Source: Endotrypanum monterogeii (taxonomy: Eukaryota > Euglenozoa > Kinetoplastea > Trypanosomatida > Trypanosomatidae). Taken from it: 64,000 bases of DNA. Positions 11,101 through 18,798 of the stretch are shown here, piece after piece (position 1 is the first letter of the stretch; each line of letters opens with the position of its first letter). The notes beneath the pieces are model-generated. The model made no database searches. It had not been told where the DNA came from and was given only the letters and a program-made list of their open reading frames with translations. The position numbers and the translations under genes were made by a program. The stretch lies in assembly GCA_000333855.2 (NCBI GenBank), contig CM007318.1, forward strand, positions 563,772-627,771, written 5' to 3'.

Positions 11101-13599
11101 TACAAGGCCCTCTTGAATCAGCTGAAGGAGATGCATAAGTAGTGGATGCCAGTAGAATAGTTGTACACAAGACAAATCCACCTTCAGATCCTGCACGTCG
11201 CGTATGCCCATTCTTGATTTACCTTTCACACCCTCGTCGCCGCCGTCGTCACCCGCGCACACCCAATCCAAGTAGGAGAGCATTGGTGGCGGCCTTCGCA
11301 GTTTCCAATCTACAGACAGTTTTGCTCCCCCGTCCTCTAATACGCTGGTCGTCGGGTCTTTCTTCGACTGCATGAGGGTTACCCAGTTCGTCCGTGACGG
11401 AAGCAACTTCGTCTCCGAGGAGCAGCGCCACTTTAGTTGCGGGGAGCAGGCTCTCATCATCATATGATGAGACGCCTCCGTCATCCGCCACTGAAAGGAC
11501 GTGCCAAGGGCACTGAATCGAAGCATGGGTGTGTAGCTTAGAGGCGCCTGCGCTTCGATATCACCTTCGAGATCCACCTCTACCTCGAGCACAGGTACCG
11601 TCAAAGTGACATCAGCCCTCCGTTCATTGCCAGCAAACTCTTTCGTTTCACACCACCGAACCTCTACATCTGTGGCGATGCCCGAGTGTACATCCAGGTC
11701 TGTACATAAAGTTTCTCTCTGAGTCTTCTCCAGTGGTTCGTGCGACCGCCACCACGGATATCCCGGAATTATTTCCTCAGCAAAAAGCTTCTTCGTGAGC
11801 AACCCCACCGTGTCCCACCACGCTTCACACCACTCCAGGAGAGATGAACCAACCCGCAGCTGCATTCGCGCGGCTTCACCGATTCTGAGAGAGCAGTGCA
11901 AGGCAGACGGCAGCGGCAACGGGCGTTTGCGACTGACTAAATGCATGGAAAATGCCCCTGAATTGCCTTTGGTGTAGCTGTCGAGGACAGTGGCCGGCGA
12001 GTTAGATGGCGTGCTTACTTCTAGAAGCTTCAGATCGGAATTTCCTCCCGCGCTGTCGGGGATGCTGGAAGAAACTAAAACCTTGTCGTTGATATCCAGT
12101 TGGTAGCAGTCTTTTTCTGGGTGACCGTCTCGACGACAGAGAAAGGGTGTGAGAGATAAGACGGCGTCGGGTCGAGAGGATTTGCCGTTGTCTGCCTCAT
12201 CGCCGCTGACGTGCACGGAGCTCGAACACAAGGCGGGCTCACTTCCCTCACACGTTATTTGCAGTGAGGGGAAGGAGACCTCCATGCGGTAGAGAGGCCG
12301 CTTGCAGCATTCGGGTTCCAATACGGCGGTGTTGTAGCGCGCCTGTACGGAGGGGCGGAGCAGCAACGGCGGTGTAGCGGCACTCACGCAGCACTGACGC
12401 AGCGCTGCCTCGACAGCGTCTGCCTCATCGCTACTGGCGCACTCAAAGGCAACATATCGGCAGGGAACCGCTCCTATGCCTACTAAAACATCTTTCAGAG
12501 CGTCTTGAACCTGTTCCTGCGATGGCGCGTTGTCGTTACCCTCACCTGCGTTTGTTTCTTCCAACCATGCGTCCACTGCGTCTTTGAGAAATACCGAGTT
12601 TTCGAGAAGCTCTGGGGGAATTTGTAACGTTTCTACCAAGAGCCGCTTCGCACTAGTGTAGTCACATCCCAGAGCTTCATCATGACTCCTACCCCCTTGG
12701 GAAACGTAAAGGTGCACCCGGTGGCCCGCAGTGACACTATCGGTGTCTGAAGCTGTAGAGTCTCTGGCTCTACTGTCACGGTACACGTGGGTGCATCCGT
12801 GCTGTAACGTGTAATACTGCGCCGGAAACGTAGACAGCTTCGCATGGTAGACGACACACACGCCATGGCGCACATCGATTCGCTGGGGAAGCGCAGCACC
12901 GACCACAGATGTCGAACGTTCACCTGTGGCAGACAGCTGATGCAACTGCTCAAGATATGACTCCCGCTTCTCTGTCGCAGGCTTCGGATTGCCGCCGGAG
13001 GAGGCACCACGGTCACTTTCTGGTGTGGACGCAGCGCGGAAAAATTTCTTCCCTGTTGGGTGTGGGAGCACCCGTACGCGGAACGAGGAAATAGTTGCTT
13101 CCTCCATGCGGTTCACATGACACGCCTCATCAACTCCGCACTGTCCGACGCTGAACCAGACTGAATCTGCGAAGTCCCTAAGAAGACAGCACGCGGTCGT
13201 GAGTACCGAGAGGCTTGTGCGGGACCATTTAAGCCTCACCGGGTGGCTAGAAGATACACGAAGGTTCCACTGAGGCAAATCAGGGTGGCCTCGCCCCAAC
13301 AGGTTGCGCTCCACCACCGCGTTCATGGGTGTTTCCGGCAAAAGCACACACTGCTTGATGGCGCTAGAGGCGGCCGAGACAGTTGGACTAGTCGGGAAAA
13401 AGACGCATAGGCGAACAGCGGCCATTTGGATTTGAATTGGATCGACCCAATCTGCATCCAACGAGCCCAGCGCTGCTGTCGTACTCATTTTAAGAGAGCG
13501 AGATGTATTGACCCGAGAATGATGCCCTTCAAATTCGCCTACGCAAGCGTTCTTGGCGTTGGGTTCGGTGCTCCGTAGCATTGTGAACCGACACTTGTG
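2113..13599 (-). CDS. VPS13: VPS13-like lipid-transfer protein, central and C-terminal part (frameshifted from the N-terminal part)
   Basis: This is the larger piece (about 3,800 residues) of a giant VPS13/chorein-family protein. VPS13 proteins are bridge-like lipid-transfer proteins at organelle contact sites: a long hydrophobic groove moves glycerolipids between membranes. The frame opens after a TGA at 13602-13600; its first ATG is at 13581, but I think translation enters from the upstream piece. The long beta-rich body fits the repeating groove. A segment around residue 2,780 from that ATG (DNA near 5250), reading LYSPHWIINET, matches the SHR-BD/VAB region where VPS13 binds adaptors. The last ~400 residues hold the helical C-terminal region (for example the stretch near DNA 2,950-3,130). 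I see no C-terminal PH domain. Length is normal once joined to the 957-residue N-terminal piece (~4,780 in total). The family call is strong; the break may be an assembly error. Confidence 0.85.
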   Translation of the reverse strand, partial: HKCRFTMLRSTEPNAKNACVGEFEGHHSRVNTSRSLKMSTTAALGSLDADWVDPIQIQMAAVRLCVFFPTSPTVSAASSAIKQCVLLPETPMNAVVERNLLGRGHPDLPQWNLRVSSSHPVRLKWSRTSLSVLTTACCLLRDFADSVWFSVGQCGVDEACHVNRMEEATISSFRVRVLPHPTGKKFFRAASTPESDRGASSGGNPKPATEKRESYLEQLHQLSATGERSTSVVGAALPQRIDVRHGVCVVYHAKLSTFPAQYYTLQHGCTHVYRDSRARDSTASDTDSVTAGHRVHLYVSQGGRSHDEALGCDYTSAKRLLVETLQIPPELLENSVFLKDAVDAWLEETNAGEGNDNAPSQEQVQDALKDVLVGIGAVPCRYVAFECASSDEADAVEAALRQCCVSAATPPLLLRPSVQARYNTAVLEPECCKRPLYRMEVSFPSLQITCEGSEPALCSSSVHVSGDEADNGKSSRPDAVLSLTPFLCRRDGHPEKDCYQLDINDKVLVSSSIPDSAGGNSDLKLLEVSTPSNSPATVLDSYTKGNSGAFSMHLVSRKRPLPLPSALHCSLRIGEAARMQLRVGSSLLEWCEAWWDTVGLLTKKLFAEEIIPGYPWWRSHEPLEKTQRETLCTDLDVHSGIATDVEVRWCETKEFAGNERRADVTLTVPVLEVEVDLEGDIEAQAPLSYTPMLRFSALGTSFQWRMTEASHHMMMRACSPQLKWRCSSETKLLPSRTNWVTLMQSKKDPTTSVLEDGGAKLSVDWKLRRPPPMLSYLDWVCAGDDGGDEGVKGKSRMGIRDVQDLKVDLSCVQLFYWHPLLMHLLQLIQEGLVPRALAMVARGPCWFASGTLFCPPLSWRAPEISKAKVSWTHVLKSVTLQSVQLLLPKQVDWIAQAGSSPALPPESHLRLSVEHGVLTDCLQASSCPTTDHSPLKTAVNLVLSIRFSNIVISHAQLNPGCAFHWRLPSLHLTATEPLFDVQCLWRAGVSWVRSLVVELPSQTDPCMMECSNVDLAHVMDLLHANFIQPAALRNGEWSPSMNVLPPASLLKSMVRKNTSTLIIKGNLMLRVSPSQRDSSHSEDFPESCVLRLSGASASLTRSTAGELSFSFATSRLWLGCSLPSGLSSGWSETGGLSVVQVAPKHTDGSSPVSVVSITLRYGWCWLENPEEGSACAANTDSSAKKDIFFFVDSLGVVTVTLNGTAVKLIRETMVDNPHLRKSVLRYVVEDSQSPSRANASILCHDTSGCDYGREPAQQKVQINLDCLQCGIPCSAEPIHPFKSALSTSNLLCPMLKCATSMVQVELCRSLNTSRAIVRIARLLHCILEDPRGSSDGSSAVVIPLVLEQPTEWQVPLMRCPPPHRKASSIHMERAKPSKTNLFDELFGEPPAEADLEPTKLAMQTGNDCASLTISRVSQAKKNFLSLVLDDHPAQLNLILELQPLWLVAPSTIGMEGILSGMRTHVNSCTAALLERSEANVSQASIIETVANLHQSYLFQLRSGSISLFVCEKGVVAPAMSGTPASSLETTVRQAMDTQETLLLFTESATVEWNSDVSNTQFLDEPQTVVHLENISISALQGIQGSAVLLERFSIRVQRILTQSGAPFLPGAAEAPGAVEEWHLALDTIHLTLRQRHYTALLRLALQQTSLLSAMMTLRSSVMQSFTVAATASDLLATAEKPKPHGLLETNTLDQARCFRFHLTSLRVCVRADEENEVSSSPEAVYMKLNDLDAVYYTGQHDQGCLFDCGDVLNERGITLRLAVTLSRCLIGTEHDIPTLVITAASSTGTEKTTRTPCSLRFAQEETTGIYTGSLQVGKVTVTVEALSMMTWVDLLYTPYLQETVKDYQAEKEHLMQQDLWLSKDLVLSERAPLKVSNQKYSLLHLYGNGHTIHMKAARRGQLIFLDEGVTLRIMHAIVNMEGPSIDEYVAAGDGSYVLIDSKTCSRVQPSSRSVETLFTPRAAGLGTDHQASKATGGPANAKGQSASVRWQRLLGEVEVELRIPEPHSVSGEVTTLRDNPHDAFTASNQRTLVLYSHMNLCLMKSKPAATGEDELTAAFDLVHAGVRSEYVAHHSGAALNTTHLVSDWAMKVFLADEKRYPADRRSAVALCVRTIHVTASTGIEVKMRYSDAVFVERSARHAQAAAARLQDAVRRDVQIGLSSLQHGWGASVATGQNVDALPGMERYSGDNRASAVMPSQAADDTVVTLSISIPYVNVFLIDDSHDTDSPLFRLCVKDIFTPQYTMEPLKTSAELRFLWQLEYYEMIRSQWAPMIDRVEMTVSMASRRNRSVMDLYSRKGYLRLSARAGSVKLCFTPAVVQHMRQLLTLRDKFDSTGADALAMRCAFGQGAATASSCHSFKIVQTTGIDVVVQLSEYMDNLWKAQQRAYVLHTGQEWEFSLPRVHGKEPPPEDQKIIVDQHRASPSSGQTARPGGAVISLLSAGIQRVSIGAMGPLQRYIIADVSPTPQWQGQKQVVLRTLVTFTNRLSMTLLQVSMNESGTYDAVGTIPPESSQCIPVQLLRRRVILALSDTSKAPASNLSTSRMRLGEEGVVSLGLSYDSLPCLAGTVLLGVCRCVHDSSRPPHGSSKESIGGCIAVGKNFEVHSGSRGKQYFLLRVQAAPRQPPDVLRYPLLCPLRAVVVTAEPVVTIRNAVGVPLTVTLLTRRIHSGTRYTLLEASPDRLLYTQLCSVVVSVDGSYGVTEVDPLEDLYLSVCLQQSNGNVLEQWPSGQGVGVGNAQYPPACVYSLSDEPHGDTQLVLADLTTGATLLLAIKCKHREVTLYSPHWIINETNVPLQLADSCSMSYKDTKCHAVPIAGLSGRTVHTATVAPWGSNLSSGDQKVVSGKGQPFLYNSLRAEWRKNNKKLADGEGLFVRLWESTGTEEGSDGEQSGWSEWSSVPLLVHETAAVQVISCASRYMRGKVWMLSYQVNMGHQADIPAYSDTCVVSIRPRWVLVNNSPYPLRFAQRSNDNESRPLVPMLVAAPFSQTALSTVVGSERSDGRRHPLLCFAVCSETVQNADQSSWSPPFTINRVEERYVNLVYQTFVSLAEHWPETSSAAGRPTVEGVVDRMPPLRPEDIQDVNGELFVRREEAKVFSITTYKYKGCMMCVQVEEPAQPPLILENRTPFTVCFRQRGTDRISTVLPRRRKAWTWDVPPAAGPLSAEVELWVFPGTVDNPSQRGRNAHQATCVLNLDPHLIGRQSTATEAFQGELEVNDTETGTSSLLFVRVRGVHGISYAVSITMEPTIDTYRTLPFRQLSFSLHLSSLYILCRASGEREREPQDLLLLAVNPVDFSFVQGARVSNEMTQSVDREHPEIVEGGDVQRIALRFRSLQVDDERPSAKERVVAQLVDDKDSGFQIEREMLRITPILHCSVVAVYLTPVELHIEDSFITAMMRYKMEVESSWVTMWPSKEFAQERAHVTTYGRHAALPPWTAQLERKLTGAKQHFSAQEGSSVVSSKRPASTVPLWSRVLAIRRLLVDPLFVSLSLYRSPGAVEDPIWKLFGAVSLLISSTQDVRLEWDPVQRVHVCDTIWHLFFLLQESYLEQMKNQYMKLVTILGINTVRSFVSDLLNSSRGSRDSGFPTVMRRQKPRVPSRQAANLRFGQSAGGPTTSLWQTGIASFPSEPSVSNMAVVAEASTAPVSSLLQVPSRAIQVNSHGTVTVAEVARDYAWSDFMAVAQAQEIKAYGGCALGRALAEMRTTPRYSLQVRRGGVQRPRASEIVRITFDANQHGKAGSSSPRVDCSRCAELEALREVRLLNGEPTPLPHPVHDGFITWEEFAHHINWYEFVDMCTDEEVRTYATLVHQAASEASCNVCILKSL
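13529..13599 (-). other. Frameshift window inside VPS13
   Basis: The N-terminal frame (codons starting at positions congruent to 1 mod 3) stays open to the TGA at 13531-13529. The C-terminal frame (0 mod 3) opens right after a TGA at 13602-13600. The switch must therefore occur within these 71 bases and is +1 in the direction of translation: one extra base, or two missing. Trypanosomatid genes almost never have introns. A base-calling or assembly indel is the simplest cause; a pseudogene or a programmed shift are the alternatives. Confidence 0.8.
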
Positions 13600-16402
13600 T
13601 CAGAGTGAGTTCACAGCCCTGCACTTGTGGAACCTCGTCAAGGGAGACCCGCATGCTATCCACTGTGACTGTCCAATCAATGGAGCGTTGGTGCTCTAGC
13701 TTGGTCCGCAAAACCGCGAGTCGCACGCTTGCGTCTGCTGTGCAGCGCTGTTCGACCTGCGTCAGAGAGGTTGGCTTGGGTATTTCGAGGGCGGTAAAAT
13801 CGCTGTTGGGACTGCAGGCTACCGGAGTTGATGGAGAGATGTGTACATTGCCGGCGCTGTCCCCAGCGGCGGGGCTCTCTGGAAACGATTCGGGCCTTAT
13901 GACCGTAAAAAAAAAATCACTCAAGTGACGCAGCGGCACAACGTCCATGGAAAGATCTATTTTCCCCAGTTTGACGCGGATGTGATGAAGCGCCGACGAC
14001 TTCGATGTCAGCTGCTGGATAGATCGATGCGTGCACTCTAGACTGACGGAGGCGCGGCGGTGGCACTCATCTGGCAAAACAGACCAGCAAGACTCCAGAG
14101 GAGAGAAGGTCCGCGGCCCTTTGCAACGTGCTGAGGCTCGTGATTCCCCTGCGTCGAACAGTGAATCGGAAAGGCTGCCAGTGCCAAGGGTGTTTCGAAG
14201 AGAGGAGGAGTCTTTTGGAAGGTCATCGTGTGCATCTGGACGGCATATGGAGAGAAGCGTTCGTTCTGTTGCGGAGCTCGACTGTTGCCCGTTGTCACTC
14301 AACCACGATGAGGTGGCCGTGAGGGAAAGACCATCTATAGTGCCCCAATAATAGGCAGCCGGTAGGGCTGATCCACCAGCAGAATCGACTCCCCCCCACT
14401 CTGTACCGGCCTGAAAAACGTGCAGTGTAACTTGTGCAAGGGTGTCAGGTGCTGGAGTTGCTTCCCTCCTTTTATCTTCAGTAGGGAATAGCGCACTCGG
14501 GGCGCCCCGCACGCTGCCCTGCAGCTCCACCATCAATGCGGTTGCGTGAAGATAAACGACACAACTGGGGATGGTGTGATGACTAGTTGTCTTCTCTGGT
14601 GGATCAGTTGTTGCCGAATTGTCAGTCGACGCGGGTACGGGAGCATCGTGCCGAGCAAGAGCGTTTGCCTCCTCCAGGTTCATTCCGAATTCTTTTGCAA
14701 TTGCGACGCGCTGAGCTTCAGACCACCGTTCGGCGGTCATGAGTTGAACGAGTTCGCGCAGCTCAGCGCGCCCTTCGTCGTTGAGTCCGCTATCCGTGTC
14801 ACCAGGGACGGTCGCGCTCGCTGAGACTGCCGGTTGCGATTCCCAGCTCCAAGAAAACCACCCGATTTTTGAGGTCGGTGCGCGCGGCGTTATTGGCGGC
14901 GCGGTGGGATGCACTGGGCGCGAGTCGGATGTCCCACTCGCACTGGAAACCAATCCTTTCTGACGTAAAAGTGTTTCGTACTCGGCCCGTTCCAGAGCGA
15001 CTCGCTCCACAGCGAGTTTCTTCCCAAGTTTCAGCACGTCGATCGACAGTTCAATCTCCAACGCGGCCATCGTGACCTGCTCGTCCACCTTCAGCGGCTC
15101 CAACCATTCTGTTGCTCCGAGTGCTGTGCGTTGCTGCCGTAGGTACAGCTGCATGTACAGATCCCGCTTTCGCTTGACTGAGGTGTAGATGGGCCAAGAA
15201 AAGGGCATGATTCGGCGAGCCGACGCAGAGGCCGCACTTTTTCGCTGTAGCACTTGCTGTTGTACAGCATCCAGTGTGTACCGCCACCACGCCTGTGGGT
15301 TGTCTTTGGGACGTCCCTGAAGGGGGCGTAGACGACGGAGAGCCTGACGTTGTCGCACCTGCAACAAGTGCTGCAGGATATCATAGCATGTGCTACAGCT
15401 TTTGCTTGAGATGACAGACGAGCACACACCGTTCACGCGTAGGGAAGCCATATATTGCGGCGTGGAGATGTCCAAGTAGACAGGTTGATAAACTATTTCC
15501 ATCAACACATCAAAGGGCTTCAGAATGGGTAGTTTTTTTTTGCTGTCTGCTTCTCCTCGCAGAGAGGCTGAAAGGCCCCGGAACGAGATGAGCTGCCGCG
15601 CGACACGCCCCCCTGGGGAAGTAAACGCAGGTTCGAAGCGCTCGTTACATCCATAAGTTTTCATCTCTTTAATTTGAAAGGAGAGGTCGATGTGCTCTTC
15701 AATCGATTGGACTCCAGGGTTGACGTGGGTAGCTGTCGTGTTTTTGTAAACCATTGAGCTCTTCAACTTCCCTTGTGGTGGGTGCATTGATGATGCTTCA
15801 CCTCTAACCTCTTGGGAAAGGAGATCATTTTCGGTAGGCGAGGGGCGCGACGTGCACGATGTGTAGTGCACCGACAGCTCCTCGACCTCGACGCGTATGT
15901 TGTTCAGAATGATGGACTTGAGGCGCGCAGTGAAATTGCTGTCGCTGCTGTCCTCATCACTGGAGGTCTGAGACGTTACAGGCGTTGACGTTTCTACAGA
16001 GTTGCTTGGGTGCGATAAACCTTCGCAAAACTTTGACAAAATTGCCTTGTCCATTGCGGCCAGTTCTCGAATCTTGCGCGCGTAGGCGTCGCGGGCATCC
16101 TGCTCGATGCCATAGCCAGCGGTTTCCTTGTCTGCAAGAATAATCCGCGCCTTTCGAATTTGGACCACGACCGCCTCTGAACGCAGGTGCATCCATGGAA
16201 TGCGAATCGTCAGCTCCTCGATGATACCTGTCAGTACACAGACTGGTAAGTCTACGTTGCGCAAAGCATCTTTGCGGACCTTCAAGTTTTGCATACACAC
16301 GAGGCCATTCCATATTGACACCTTCACTTGTTCGTGGTCGATGATCTCAAAGTATTCCCCCAAGTATGAAGTTAGGGTATCGGCTATAAACTTGTTGAAC
16401 AT
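13529..16402 (-). CDS. VPS13: VPS13-like protein, N-terminal chorein part (957 aa, ends at a frameshift)
   Basis: This encodes the N-terminal chorein domain of a VPS13 protein, the mouth of the lipid-transfer groove that usually docks on the donor membrane. The protein begins MFNKFIADTLTSYLGEYFE and continues with a VSIWNGLVCMQNLKVRKDAL segment, the hallmark VPS13 start of a short helix, then IWxG, then the NL-x-(L/V)-(K/R) strand. The frame extends six codons upstream to a GTG, but the ATG at 16402 matches the family start exactly, so I chose it. The frame ends in TGA at 13531-13529 and overlaps the next frame by about 70 bases with a +1 offset. Both pieces together make one gene of normal VPS13 length. 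A splice-acceptor-like AG lies 39 bases upstream. Confidence 0.85.
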   Translation of the reverse strand: MFNKFIADTLTSYLGEYFEIIDHEQVKVSIWNGLVCMQNLKVRKDALRNVDLPVCVLTGIIEELTIRIPWMHLRSEAVVVQIRKARIILADKETAGYGIEQDARDAYARKIRELAAMDKAILSKFCEGLSHPSNSVETSTPVTSQTSSDEDSSDSNFTARLKSIILNNIRVEVEELSVHYTSCTSRPSPTENDLLSQEVRGEASSMHPPQGKLKSSMVYKNTTATHVNPGVQSIEEHIDLSFQIKEMKTYGCNERFEPAFTSPGGRVARQLISFRGLSASLRGEADSKKKLPILKPFDVLMEIVYQPVYLDISTPQYMASLRVNGVCSSVISSKSCSTCYDILQHLLQVRQRQALRRLRPLQGRPKDNPQAWWRYTLDAVQQQVLQRKSAASASARRIMPFSWPIYTSVKRKRDLYMQLYLRQQRTALGATEWLEPLKVDEQVTMAALEIELSIDVLKLGKKLAVERVALERAEYETLLRQKGLVSSASGTSDSRPVHPTAPPITPRAPTSKIGWFSWSWESQPAVSASATVPGDTDSGLNDEGRAELRELVQLMTAERWSEAQRVAIAKEFGMNLEEANALARHDAPVPASTDNSATTDPPEKTTSHHTIPSCVVYLHATALMVELQGSVRGAPSALFPTEDKRREATPAPDTLAQVTLHVFQAGTEWGGVDSAGGSALPAAYYWGTIDGLSLTATSSWLSDNGQQSSSATERTLLSICRPDAHDDLPKDSSSLRNTLGTGSLSDSLFDAGESRASARCKGPRTFSPLESCWSVLPDECHRRASVSLECTHRSIQQLTSKSSALHHIRVKLGKIDLSMDVVPLRHLSDFFFTVIRPESFPESPAAGDSAGNVHISPSTPVACSPNSDFTALEIPKPTSLTQVEQRCTADASVRLAVLRTKLEHQRSIDWTVTVDSMRVSLDEVPQVQGCELTLTQVSVHNATEHRTQRQERLRRRI

Positions 16403-16440
16403 GATAAAGAAGGTACTCACTTTCTTTGCTATTGTTCACG

Positions 16441-16490
16441 CTTGCGTATCAGGAAGAGGGAACGGGGGAGGGGGGGAGGGGGAGGAACGA
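16441..16490 (-). promoter_or_regulatory. Putative trans-splice acceptor of VPS13 (polypyrimidine tract + AG)
   Basis: Read on the minus strand, a nearly pure C/T tract of about 37 bases (plus-strand purines 16451-16487) is followed by the first AG at 16442-16441, 39 bases before the chosen ATG. This is the layout used for spliced-leader addition in trypanosomatids. It is inferred from sequence only. Confidence 0.5.
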
Positions 16491-16566
16491 TGGAGGTGGT
16501 CGACAAAGAAGGGTGTAAATACTCGAATTGAGAGCAGAAACAATAATAATAAATGATGTTTAGTAT

Positions 16567-16600
<34 letters not shown>

Positions 16601-17371
16601 GTATATTTATTTACTTATATAATCATACATATATCTCTGCATGTGTGTACGTATTGGTTTGTTGACCTAGAAAAAGTCAAGCACGCGCGCACACACACAC
16701 ACACGTAACTGAATTTCGAAGAGTTGGGGGTGGTCAGGGCATCGATATCTCGTGAGCGTGGTGAAGGAGGGTGAAGGGGGGAGCAAGGAGGTTGCAACAA
16801 GAGGGCTCTCAGCTAACAGCCTGACACTCTCGCGTGAGGAGCAAGCACTCAGATCGGTGGAAAAAGTCGTAAAGAAGTGATGTGCGCTGGGCTACGCATC
16901 GGCGGAGAATACAGCGTAACGGTTACGTGAATTTCAGAGGCACGCCCTCTTCATTGGAGAGAGAATCAGGTATACGGCACCGAATCAGTAGCTTGCTCCG
17001 AATGAGGGAGCGGTGCTCAAGCGAAATGAGTATCAGGAGGAGGAGGAGGAGGAGGAGGGACGGGTGAAGCAGTCAGTAGCTTAGGAGGAAAGTTTAAAAG
17101 AAGGCAGGAGAGGCAGTTCCCCACACCGATTCTCTCCATTTTGTTTTTCGGAGGAAATAGTTTACCTCAGCGAAGTTGTTTGATCTGTCTAGCTGCTCAG
17201 TGGATCCATCTGGAAGGACCTTGGGTTCCGTTGTTCAGGCCACCAGCAACCGCTGTATTTCATATGAGCCCTGCCAGCGTCTCGCAGGTCTCCAACTCAT
17301 ATTTATGTACATATTTCTTAGAGGAAGAGAGAAAAGGTGGGGGAGACGTCAACGCTACAATTTGCTTAATA

Positions 17372-17402
<31 letters not shown>

Positions 17403-18798
17403 GAGCGCATTGCCCTCTCGATGTATCGAGTGCAAAAGTGCTGTGAGTCTTTCATGAGGACTCCATAGTTGATCTATTTGATCAACCAAGGCACACGTAC
17501 CTCAAAGGATTTTTCTACTGTATCACACACACACACACACACAGTCACACCGTACATTAGGCGACAGAACTCACAGGAGAAAAAAAAAAAAACGCCCACT
17601 TGCACTCTTACATTTAACCCACATTAGAAGAAAAGGATCGCGTAATGGCGCACTATAAACGGCAGAGGAGTGGATGGATGTGGAGGGGAGGGTGACGAGG
17701 ATTTTTGTGGCATTCTTTAATGTGTCCAAGATGTGGGAAAGACCGCAGTAGTGTCCGTGATTGACACTGACAAGGCATCTCGAGAGGTTCATTTGTGCGA
17801 GGAGGAGGGAAAGGGGGTGGGGTGGGGGGTGGGGGGGGGCGAAGTGCTGATTAGCTCTAGATGGAATTACGTTCCCGTTACAGGAGTGCTTGTGTAGTGT
17901 GTAGAGTAGGGGCAAATGTGCGCCTCAAAAGATGCCTCTCGTGTTCCTTCATTGCCTTTTAAAGTCCCGTTGGGGATGGGAAGATGAGGGTGGATCAACA
18001 AAAACAAACCAAAAAAAAAAATACATTAGCACACAATCAATCCCGTCTCCTTTGATAAAACGCGTGCGATAACGGAAGCATATAAACATAACGAGAGAGG
18101 GGAAGGGCAAGGGCCAATATTTGGATCCGATTCTTCTTTGATATCAGAAAGCAGAACCAGCCCTCTCTAAGAAACAAGGTCACCGAGCTTGCGTTCATTG
18201 TTCCGGATCGCGCCGCTTAGGGATCTACACTCGCGAGAAAGAAAAAAAAAAATGGGCACTCAAGCCTTGAGAACCAAGAAACAAACAAACAAAAAAAAAA
18301 GTCATCGAAGTCATCAAAGGAGGGTAAAGTGGGATGTGAGAGGGGAAAAAAAAAGGGAAGCACACGTTCTAACAAGCGAATGAACGAGTACATTAACCGC
18401 GTGGCGGTTGCTTCGCGTCACTGAATACATTCATTTATGCCCTCAAAAAGTAAAAAGTCGGGATTGAAGTGCGGAGAGTGGATGGGGATAGGAGAAAGAA
18501 AAGTAGTTAATTTTTTTTTTTTTTTAATGAAAGGGGAGGCGAGTGGGCGAGAAAGGAGCGTCTTTTTTTTTCGTTTGCTCGTGAGTCACATCTATCGGCT
18601 CTCCAGAGGTGGGAGCACAAGCAGCTGTACACAAGAAGAGCACGTGGAAAAAAAGAAGTGTGGCACACTTCTATTTGTAAACATGACAGCAGAGAATTAA
18701 TTATATATCCCACCTTTGAGGAGAAGTAATTACCACAGTGCAGCATGCGATGAAGGTGTACACAAGGTTCAACAGAACAACAGTGCACATGACCGTTG
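16491..18798. other. Intergenic region, no gene seen
   Basis: A 2.3-kb stretch holding the 3'UTR of the 2-hydroxyacid dehydrogenase and the 5' region of VPS13. It contains a CA/TA compound tract at 16566-16601, AGG repeats near 17035-17058, a TA tract at 17372-17394, a CA tract at 17523-17542 and a G-rich stretch near 17813-17839. The open frames present are low-complexity and I do not regard them as genes. Confidence 0.6.

Noticed and set aside
2113..13581. Treating the large frame as an independent gene starting at ATG 13581
   Set aside because: The frame is already open upstream to 13599 and the preceding frame ends within 70 bases; the combined length and domain order match a single VPS13, so two genes are unlikely.
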